Shown here piece after piece: positions 42,701 through 49,379 of a DNA stretch of 49,379 nucleotides. Below the pieces are notes generated by a model. It did no database searches, was not told the origin of the DNA, and worked only from the letters and a program-made list of their open reading frames with translations. The stretch is taken from NCBI GenBank assembly GCA_947624415.1, contig CANQKH010000012.1, forward strand, positions 1 through 49,379. The letters are read 5' to 3'. The stretch's first letter is position 1. The number at the start of each line of letters is the position of its first letter. The translations under genes were made by a program, and so were the position numbers. The DNA is from an uncultured Clostridia bacterium. GTDB lineage: Bacteria > Bacillota > Clostridia > Christensenellales > UBA1242.

Positions 42701-45700
42701 GTGAAGGAAATAGGAAAAATTATTTCTAAATATAGAAAAGAGAAAGGATTAACTCAAAAACAATTGGGCAAAAAACTCAACGTGTCTTCGCAAGCCATTT
42801 CTAAATGGGAAAACAACACCTCTCAACCTGACATTCAAACCATTCAAGAAATGACTAAGATTTTTGATATATCAATTGCCGAGTTTTTTGATAATGAAAA
42901 TGAAGATAATGAAGCTTATTATAGTAATGATGGATATACATACAAAGCAGAAAGGTCTCAAAGTCTTTCAAAGAAAATGCTAATTTATATAATTTCAGGG
43001 CTTGCAATTTTGATTTTTGCTTTGTCTTTAATCGTTTTTCTTGTGCCAAGGAAACTTTCATCAAATCAAATTTACAGCAAAGTTGACCCTTCTGTGTTTT
43101 GTATTAGGGCGGTTGGCTCTTCGACAGAACAAGCGGGTTCTGGATTTTTCATTAATGATAGTGGTTTGGCGGTTACAAATTTTCATGTTATAAAAAATTG
43201 CACATCGAGTAAAATTCAATTAAACAATGGAAAAATTTATGATGTGAAAAAAATTGTTGGATGCGATGTAAACAAAGATATTGCATTAATTCAAATAGAC
43301 ATAAAAAAATCAAAGGGTGTAAAACTTGGAAACTCAAATAAAATTAAAGTTGGAGACACTATTTATGCAATAGGTTATCCCGAGTCATTTCAACTGGGAA
43401 GTCAAGACAGCACCTTTACAGAAGGTATTATTTCAAAAATTTCTTATGATTATTTAGGTAATAGTTATATTCAATCAACCGTCGACATGACATTGGGAAA
43501 CAGTGGCGGGGCACTCATTGACAAACAGGGAAAGGTTATAGGAATAACAACCTTAATGCTTACAAACGGTCTTGTCGATTATATAAATTTATCAATTCCT
43601 ATAAATAAAATAAAAGAAGTTAAGAGAGATGTAAACCTTTCTTTAAATGAATACTTTGAAAAGCATCAAGAGAAAACCCTTTATTTTTATAGTGATGGAA
43701 AGGTTATTGGGCAAAAAAGTTATATTAGCGGTGAAAAAATAATGGGAATAAAAGAGCCAACAAAAGAGGGTTACACTTTTGACGGCTGGTTTACATCAAC
43801 AGATTTTGACACTCCATTTGACTTTAATTTGCCATTAACAGACCAAGAGTGCTGTTATGCAAAGTGGACACCAAACACATATACAATTAAATTTGATTTA
43901 GATGATGGCATGGGGGAAATTGATGATATTGTTGCCACATATGATGTGGAAATTGATTTGCCTGCAATAACTTTTGAAAAAGCACATTACAATTTTGTTG
44001 GCTGGAAAGATAGCGATAAAGAAATTTTCTATTCTATAAATGGAAAAGTCAAAAATTTGACCCGTGAAAATAATGGGACTGTTGTTTTAAAGGCAGTATG
44101 GCAAATGCAAAAATATTCAATAACTTTTGACGACAATGGTGCAGATAATGGCAATATGGATGATATAGAACTCGAATATGACCAAAAAGTAAATATTCCA
44201 ACAAATACTTTTACAAAAGTAGGTTATCTCTTCAATGGCTGGCTTTATAATGGCAAAACTTATCAAAATGAAGAGGAAATTTCCATGTTGTGCGAAAGCG
44301 AGGACACAATAACTCTTACTGCACAATGGAAACCAATTACATATACAATCCGCTTTGAATTTGAAGGACAAAATTCTTATGAGCAGAAATTTACTTATGA
44401 TTCCAGACAAGAACTTTTACCTGTTGGCTTTGTTAAAGAGTATTTCGCTTTTAGTGGATGGTTTTGTCCAACAAAAAGTCTATATTTTGCCGACCAAGAA
44501 GAAATATTAAATCTTAGCGAAGAAGAGGGACAAATTTTAGTGTTCACTGCTCAATTTAGAGAATTTACATATTCAATACGATATAATCCCGACAAGAATG
44601 TAGATTTAGAAAATTGCTATATTAGAACTTTTAGATATTCACAAGAAGGCAATACAGATGCTAATATATTTAGTAAAACTGGTTATAAATTTTTGCACTG
44701 GATTGATGATGAAGAGAAAATTTACAGTGGAAGATATGTTGTTGAAGACCATTTTACAAAGTGGGTGGGCGATCCTATTTTTAAATTGAGCGACATTGAT
44801 GGTGATATAATAAACTTCTATGCTGTTTGGGAAGAAATAACTTACACTGCAAATTATATTTGCAATCATAAGGGCGAACAATATAAAGTTAAAATAGGTG
44901 AGAAAACTTATGAAGAAGAATTTGTGCTTGGGGAGTGTCCATTTAGTTTTGACGGGTATGAATTTAGCCATTATCATCTTCCTTATGACAGGACCGATAA
45001 TCAATATAAGCCGGGGCAGACTGTAAAGAGATTAACTTATGATGATGGGGCTTACGTATATATTGAGGCAATTCTTGTTCCAAAGGAATATACAATAGTT
45101 TTTGATAAAAATGGTGCTACAAGTGGTGAAATGTTGCCGATGACAGCAACCTTTGACAGCAATGTAACCCTTCCTGAAAACAAATTTGTCAAGGAAGGTT
45201 ATACATTTTTAGGTTGGGAATTTAACGAGACACTTTACTTGACAAATGAAATTGGTCTGCCTATATCAACTTACACCGAAAGCATAACTTTAAAAGCACG
45301 CTGGGTTGAAAATTTAAAGGGAAAGGGAACTATTGACAATCCTTACACTATATCATCAATACAAGACCTAAACAATTTTGCCGAAATAACAAAAGTAAAT
45401 CAATTTGAAAATGAATATGTTGTTTTGACAGAGGACATAGACTGCAAATTTACAAAACTTAAAAGTGTAAATTTTGCTGGAACATTTGACGGCAAAGGTT
45501 ATAAACTTATCAATGTAGACTATGAAAATGGTTGTCTTTTTGAAGAAAACTCTGGAATTATTGAAAATTTAGCGATAGAAAATTTAAAAATAGAAATAGT
45601 TAGCGATGATGCAAACAAAAACCTTTATATTGCAGGGCTAGTTAAATCAAATATAGGATTTATTTCCCGATGTTATGTAAAAGGTGATATAAATATTCAA

Positions 45701-47131
45701 ACGGCAGGGAATGTAAGAGTTTTTGGGCTTGTTGCAAGCAATACCCCACATGATTATGTTTATGGCCAAACTAAATTTTGTTTTACAGAATTGAATGTTG
45801 AAATAAGAAGCGAGTTGAGTATAAACACTTGTGCAATATATGGATTTGGAAGAGGTGGCAATTTCATTGATTATAATTACAGCATATTTAGTTTGACTGC
45901 AAACTTGAAAAATGTTGAAAACTTATATGTCGATGCCTTAGGATTTAAAGGGAGTCATTCATTTGCAAAAGCCAATGTAAATGTAAACGTAGACAGCGTA
46001 ACAAATTACGATTTTACTCAAACTGCCAAATACTACTCTGACGATAGCACTATAAAACTTTTAATAGGTGGAAAAAGCGTTCCAAATATTATACAAACGA
46101 CAACGGCTTCATCAAATTTAAAAGACAAAGACTGGATGGAAGAAAATTTGTTTGATGTAAAGGGTGTTTGGATTTATGATTCCAGCAATTTCCCTACACC
46201 AAGTTATACATTTCAAAATGTAATTGACAGGCAAGACCAGTTTAATTTGCTTAAAAACAATCTTTTGTTTGGAGAATATATTTTAAATTGCGATATAGAT
46301 TTAAGCGAAAATATAAACTTTATAATTTTAAAAAATTATGGTGTATTTAACGGCAATGGACATATAATTAGAAATTATAGCGCCCAAGAAGTTGCATATA
46401 AAAATCTTTATGCCCTATTTGAGACAAATTATGGAATTATTAAAAATTTAGGAATAGAAAACATAAATATTGAGTTAAATGCTCGCCAAGGAATTATAGA
46501 GGGTGCTGGGCTTGTTTGTGAAAACTATGGGATAATTAATTCTTGCTTCGTCAAAGGGTCTTTATCATTCTCAAATATTGACGGCGACACCATTGTTGGA
46601 GGCATAGTTGCAGTGTCAAAAGGGGGTAAAGTCCTTAATAGTTACAGCGATGTGTCAGTTTATATTTGCAACACCTCTAATGTTTTAACAAGTTGTTATG
46701 CCGGCGGAATAGTTGCGACAGGGGAAGGAAACGTTGAAAATTGTTATAGCAAACAAAATGTTAATGTCTATGCTCATTATGCTAGTGGAACTTTTTCGGC
46801 TTTTGGAATTTCTGGAGCAGAGGGAAAGGTGAAAAATAGTTTTGTTTTGTCAAATGTTTCGGTAGTTGAATATTCTTCTAATGGCGATTTTCAAGCGGAA
46901 GGAATTGGCAATGATTATGAAAATTCCTTCGCCTATGAATGGCAGAAGATAACTAGATTAGGAGAAGATCTATCTTTTGGAGATAAATCTTATGAAGAAC
47001 TGTGCTCTACAATATTTCTTGAAAGTTTAAACTTTAAAGCCTTTATTTCTCAAGAGGATTTAGTTTTAAATAACTTTAATGTTTGGGTGTTTTCTCAAAC
47101 AAATTTGCCTAAATTGTGGTTTGAAGAATAG
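42701..47131 (+). CDS. Fusion: HTH - membrane helix - HtrA-like protease - InlB-type repeats - GLUG repeats
   Basis: The 1476-residue protein starts at GTG 42701, seven bases after GGAGGG. Domains in order: Xre-type HTH (5-60; QKQLGKKLNVSSQAISKWEN); membrane helix 94-116; trypsin-like serine protease with triad His162 (TNFHV), Asp193 (NKDIAL) and Ser268 (GNSGGAL); about seven Listeria-Bacteroides repeats (328-890; G-Y-x-F-x-G-W and A-x-W); GLUG repeats from about 900 to the end. The HTH would be inside the cell and the rest outside. A two-part role as transmembrane regulator and surface protease is inferred. The next gene starts eight bases after its stop. Confidence 0.85.
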   Translation: MKEIGKIISKYRKEKGLTQKQLGKKLNVSSQAISKWENNTSQPDIQTIQEMTKIFDISIAEFFDNENEDNEAYYSNDGYTYKAERSQSLSKKMLIYIISGLAILIFALSLIVFLVPRKLSSNQIYSKVDPSVFCIRAVGSSTEQAGSGFFINDSGLAVTNFHVIKNCTSSKIQLNNGKIYDVKKIVGCDVNKDIALIQIDIKKSKGVKLGNSNKIKVGDTIYAIGYPESFQLGSQDSTFTEGIISKISYDYLGNSYIQSTVDMTLGNSGGALIDKQGKVIGITTLMLTNGLVDYINLSIPINKIKEVKRDVNLSLNEYFEKHQEKTLYFYSDGKVIGQKSYISGEKIMGIKEPTKEGYTFDGWFTSTDFDTPFDFNLPLTDQECCYAKWTPNTYTIKFDLDDGMGEIDDIVATYDVEIDLPAITFEKAHYNFVGWKDSDKEIFYSINGKVKNLTRENNGTVVLKAVWQMQKYSITFDDNGADNGNMDDIELEYDQKVNIPTNTFTKVGYLFNGWLYNGKTYQNEEEISMLCESEDTITLTAQWKPITYTIRFEFEGQNSYEQKFTYDSRQELLPVGFVKEYFAFSGWFCPTKSLYFADQEEILNLSEEEGQILVFTAQFREFTYSIRYNPDKNVDLENCYIRTFRYSQEGNTDANIFSKTGYKFLHWIDDEEKIYSGRYVVEDHFTKWVGDPIFKLSDIDGDIINFYAVWEEITYTANYICNHKGEQYKVKIGEKTYEEEFVLGECPFSFDGYEFSHYHLPYDRTDNQYKPGQTVKRLTYDDGAYVYIEAILVPKEYTIVFDKNGATSGEMLPMTATFDSNVTLPENKFVKEGYTFLGWEFNETLYLTNEIGLPISTYTESITLKARWVENLKGKGTIDNPYTISSIQDLNNFAEITKVNQFENEYVVLTEDIDCKFTKLKSVNFAGTFDGKGYKLINVDYENGCLFEENSGIIENLAIENLKIEIVSDDANKNLYIAGLVKSNIGFISRCYVKGDINIQTAGNVRVFGLVASNTPHDYVYGQTKFCFTELNVEIRSELSINTCAIYGFGRGGNFIDYNYSIFSLTANLKNVENLYVDALGFKGSHSFAKANVNVNVDSVTNYDFTQTAKYYSDDSTIKLLIGGKSVPNIIQTTTASSNLKDKDWMEENLFDVKGVWIYDSSNFPTPSYTFQNVIDRQDQFNLLKNNLLFGEYILNCDIDLSENINFIILKNYGVFNGNGHIIRNYSAQEVAYKNLYALFETNYGIIKNLGIENINIELNARQGIIEGAGLVCENYGIINSCFVKGSLSFSNIDGDTIVGGIVAVSKGGKVLNSYSDVSVYICNTSNVLTSCYAGGIVATGEGNVENCYSKQNVNVYAHYASGTFSAFGISGAEGKVKNSFVLSNVSVVEYSSNGDFQAEGIGNDYENSFAYEWQKITRLGEDLSFGDKSYEELCSTIFLESLNFKAFISQEDLVLNNFNVWVFSQTNLPKLWFEE

Positions 47132-47138
47132 GAGTGCT

Positions 47139-47603
47139 ATGAAAGTTGTTGTAAATAATGAAAAAACAAAAAATAAAGATTTTTTCTATGAAGAAAATTT
47201 TTGGACGGGCAAAAGAAATCTTGCTTATGACAATGTTCCTCTTACAAAAATTAAAAGAAATGTTTTTGAATATAAGGAAGGCGACAAGGTCGAACAATTT
47301 TTAATCAAAGGAAATCAATTTATTGGTGTGTCAGTTTCTATGTTTGGCGTGCAAGTTGAGGTTATAAGAAAATTGACATGGCTTGAAATTGTGCTGTCTG
47401 TATTGGTTTTTATTCCCTCCATTCTTTTTGGTGCTGTTGGTGGGGCAATAGGTGGAGTTTGCGGTTTTACAAATATTTTATTGCTAAGAAAAATTGAAAA
47501 TATTTGGTTGCAAATCATCATATCTGGTGAATTTGCACTTTTAGGCCTTACGTTAAGTTATATTTTTGCAATACTCATATTTAATGCGTTTACTTTTATA
47601 TAA
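47139..47603 (+). CDS. Small membrane protein, paralog of 20389-20871
   Basis: This 154-residue protein has YEENFWTGKRNLAYDNVPL near the N-terminus and a membrane half with GAVGGAIGGV, in the same arrangement as the protein at 20389. ATG 47139 follows GGAG by four bases; an in-frame upstream start at 47079 lies inside the giant gene and has no ribosome binding site. It begins eight bases after the fusion gene and is surely co-transcribed with it. Function not recognised. Confidence 0.75.
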   Translation: MKVVVNNEKTKNKDFFYEENFWTGKRNLAYDNVPLTKIKRNVFEYKEGDKVEQFLIKGNQFIGVSVSMFGVQVEVIRKLTWLEIVLSVLVFIPSILFGAVGGAIGGVCGFTNILLLRKIENIWLQIIISGEFALLGLTLSYIFAILIFNAFTFI

Positions 47604-47613
47604 TAAAAAATTG

Positions 47614-47645
47614 AATTCACCAGTTTGACTGGTGGATTTTTTTAG
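47614..47645 (+). terminator. Terminator of the fusion-protein operon
   Basis: TCACCAGT (47617-47624) pairs with ACTGGTGGA (47628-47636), followed by seven Ts. Confidence 0.85.
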
Positions 47646-47649
47646 TAGT

Positions 47650-47671
47650 GCAATAATAACGATGAGTTTAC
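47650..47671 (+). repeat. 22-base dispersed repeat, copy 2
   Basis: Matches 24578-24599 at 21 of 22 positions and, like it, follows directly after a terminator. Confidence 0.6.
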
Positions 47672-47793
47672 GAGTTGACATAAAGATTTGCCAAATTTTT
47701 ATTTGGGTGCAAAGTTTTTAAAATTACGATACAAATTTACCTCAAGTATGTTATCATATAGGTGTAAAATTACAATAAATTAGGAGAGTGAAT

Positions 47794-48192
47794 ATGGATA
47801 TTGGAAAAGAAATGTTTGACAGGGCGGTTAATTTTTTAGAGCAAAGATATGGCAAAAACAAGGCTGGCGGAGTTGCCGTTCTTAGGTCGGAAGACGGAGA
47901 ATATTTAATAAGTGTTTGGCCAGAATGTAACAATAGTAGTGCTGATTTGTGTGCTGAAACGGGTGCAATTTGTGAAGCCCATAAATTAAACAAAAAAGTT
48001 ACTCATTCTTTGTGCGTATGCCGACAAAACGATGGCGAGCAATATGAAATTTTAACGCCATGTGGCATTTGCCAAGAAAGATTGTTTTACTGGGGCAAAG
48101 ATGTTGAGTGCGCTATAAGCACAAAAGACAATCATATTGAATTTAAAACTTTGGGAGAATTGCAACCATATTATTGGCTTGACAAAAAATAA
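47794..48192 (+). CDS. cdd: Cytidine deaminase family protein
   Basis: The 132-residue protein has the zinc-site motifs CAETGAICEA and TPCGICQERL of the CDA fold, with the catalytic Glu in CAE. It is of the compact homotetrameric type. The distance from classic Cdd and the motif spacing leave open a blasticidin-deaminase-like specificity. The ATG at 47794 is seven bases after AGGAG (47782-47786); the GTG at 47788 is too close to it. Confidence 0.85.
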   Translation: MDIGKEMFDRAVNFLEQRYGKNKAGGVAVLRSEDGEYLISVWPECNNSSADLCAETGAICEAHKLNKKVTHSLCVCRQNDGEQYEILTPCGICQERLFYWGKDVECAISTKDNHIEFKTLGELQPYYWLDKK

Positions 48193-48354
48193 AAAGAGGG
48201 GAATTGCAACTTGCTTTAAAACCCTGCAATTTGAATAGGTGATTTCTTTAATTTATGCTATAATTAAAAATAAGAAAAATGAACATTAACAATAGTTTGT
48301 GGAAAGAATTTTATAGTCAAAGTTGACAAAATTACTAAAAATAAGAAGGTGAAA

Positions 48355-48939
48355 ATGAAGGATTTTATTTTTATAATAGGACCTAGTGGAATAGGCAAAA
48401 CAACATTAGCAAAAGAATTATTTAAGCATTATAAAGGGGTGTATTTTGAACAAAATATGATTCCTGAATTTGTTGTGCCACAAGGTGAAGATGAAGGTAA
48501 ATTTGAGGAACAAGTAATGTGGGAATCCTCAATTATGTTATTAAAATATTTTCACAATAAAGGATTAAAAAATATAATTGCTCTTGATTTTAATGATGTT
48601 AGAACTAGGGAAATACCGGAAATATTTAAAGGCACTAACTTTATTACATTAAAATTAATTTCTACAGATTATGAACAAAACAAAAAACAAATGTTATCGC
48701 GCGGAGAGAATGGCTTGATTGATTTAGAGTTGTTGGAAGTTTCTACTAGAAAAATAATGAATAGAGAATTGTTGCCAAATGAAGTTATTTTAGATGTTGC
48801 CGGCAAGACAAAAGATGAGGTGTTAATAAATGCTATAAAGATAATTGATAATTACAATTCTTTATTAAATTATGACTATACAATGCCAGACAAAAATTTA
48901 TTTTATTCCTGGGTGTATAGTGATGGGTTAAGAAACTAA
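48355..48939 (+). CDS. P-loop NTPase/kinase-like protein, unknown substrate
   Basis: Walker A GPSGIGKT is at residues 9-16 in a guanylate-kinase-like N-terminus (DFIFIIGPSGIGKTTLAK). The rest of the 194 residues has LDFNDVRTREIPE and a Lys-rich helix but no assigned substrate motif. ATG 48355 follows AAGGTG; the in-frame GTG at 48349 is part of that site. It has its own TATAAT at 48259-48264, so it may be monocistronic. Confidence 0.65.
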   Translation: MKDFIFIIGPSGIGKTTLAKELFKHYKGVYFEQNMIPEFVVPQGEDEGKFEEQVMWESSIMLLKYFHNKGLKNIIALDFNDVRTREIPEIFKGTNFITLKLISTDYEQNKKQMLSRGENGLIDLELLEVSTRKIMNRELLPNEVILDVAGKTKDEVLINAIKIIDNYNSLLNYDYTMPDKNLFYSWVYSDGLRN

Positions 48940-48994
48940 TTAATTTTGACGGAAAGATATAAAAAAATGCCTGGAAAAATTTGAGGAGAACGTT

Positions 48995-49379
48995 ATGGAT
49001 TTCAAATTTAAAATGGGAGATTTAGTTAGAGTAAATGAAAAATATGGCATTTTTCAAGTTGTTAAGCCCATATGCTTTAAAGATCAATCCCCAAATAATT
49101 GTTTGAAATATTATATAAGACAAATTTTTGATAAAAACGATGAACTTAATGTTCAACCTGCAATTCTTTGTCATGAGAGTTGGATGGATTTATTATCGCA
49201 AAATACAAAATTGTATGCAAATGTGGTTTGCCTGATTGATTTTGTTTCTGGCGTGTGCTTGTCTGGCGAGGCAACTCGGGGTCCCCAAAAACGCGAATGC
49301 GCTTTTGGGGTGATTCCTCGCCACTTGTATCAAGACAAGCACACGCCAGGATCCCAAAGTTGGCTTTTTCTAAAAAATT
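48995..49379 (+). CDS. Unknown protein, runs off the window end through an inverted repeat
   Basis: ATG 48995, shortly after GAGGAG, opens a frame that stays open to the last base (128 residues). The first 80 residues (MDFKFKMGDLVRVNEKYGIF on) read as a normal small soluble protein of unknown family. From about residue 85 the frame passes through the GC-rich inverted repeat at 49248-49349, whose translation (GVCLSGEATRGPQKRECAF) is unlike the first part. The element may have been inserted into the 3' part of the gene. Confidence 0.5.
   Translation, partial: MDFKFKMGDLVRVNEKYGIFQVVKPICFKDQSPNNCLKYYIRQIFDKNDELNVQPAILCHESWMDLLSQNTKLYANVVCLIDFVSGVCLSGEATRGPQKRECAFGVIPRHLYQDKHTPGSQSWLFLKN
49248..49349. 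repeat. GC-rich nested inverted repeat (cruciform)
   Basis: Three helices are nested: a 16-bp outer stem (49248-49263 with 49334-49349), an 8-bp stem TGGCGAGG/CCTCGCCA (49264-49271 with 49316-49323), and an inner CCCCAAAA/TTTTGGGG stem (49283-49290 with 49303-49310) capped by GCG-AATG-CGC. A 10-base bulge is on the 3' side. The GC content is far above the surrounding DNA. Confidence 0.85.

Noticed and set aside
1-49379. Alternative genetic code with TGA as Trp
   Set aside because: TGA is rare as a stop, but it ends the dcd-like gene at 31030 at a proper ATGA overlap, and Trp is encoded by TGG throughout.

Overview
The window looks like the chromosome of an uncultured, low-GC, endospore-lineage Clostridia (Bacillota) species, probably from a gut-type metagenome. 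The basis is AT-rich DNA, strong AGGAG ribosome binding sites, TTGACA/TATAAT promoters with 17-base spacers, and the sporulation genes spo0A, spmA and spmB. The genetic code is standard; TGA is a rare stop, seen clearly only at the dCTP-deaminase-like gene ending at 31030. No phage, IS element, rRNA or confirmed CRISPR was found.

Layout. 1-795 is the tail of a GLUG-repeat surface protein. 1027-4750 is a dnaB-led operon with an unknown membrane protein and a lipoprotein. 4805-9908 is housekeeping: glutamyl-tRNA synthetase, an alkyltransferase, spmB/spmA, tatD and ksgA. 9997-12666 is a lone VirB6/TrbL-like multi-pass membrane protein. 12936-14750 holds tRNA-Val, tRNA-Met, an acidic unknown protein and two unusual repeat arrays: 99-base repeats resembling a tRNA 3' end, and an exact 68-base-period array. 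14874-24342 carries yqeY, a phosphoesterase, a lipoprotein, a spo0A whose receiver has Glu where the phosphorylated Asp should be, ttcA, a nucleoside phosphorylase, an MBL-fold enzyme, a predicted zinc peptidase and a PRTase-like protein.

24624-29716 holds a second predicted zinc peptidase with a partner, an nrnA-like phosphoesterase and a protein of ten 28-residue helical repeats. 29931-33553 is the most system-like block. A Nudix/winged-helix regulator (NrtR type) is followed by a dNMP-kinase-like protein, an unknown protein and two tandem dCTP-deaminase-fold proteins. Two identical-format palindromes (TGCGTA-N5-TACGCA) lie before the regulator and before the kinase, and the first sits exactly between the -35 and -10 of the regulator promoter.

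33636-49379 contains a frameshifted lipoprotein gene, YdeI-like and flavodoxin genes, a membrane protein, a 1380-residue unknown protein translationally coupled to a shortened ProA-like protein without the catalytic-cysteine segment, and a 1476-residue fusion: HTH, one membrane helix, HtrA-like protease, Listeria-Bacteroides repeats and GLUG repeats. A cytidine deaminase, a P-loop protein and a partial gene running into a GC-rich nested inverted repeat end the window.

Functional assignments are by reading motifs and recalled family features; no database search was run.
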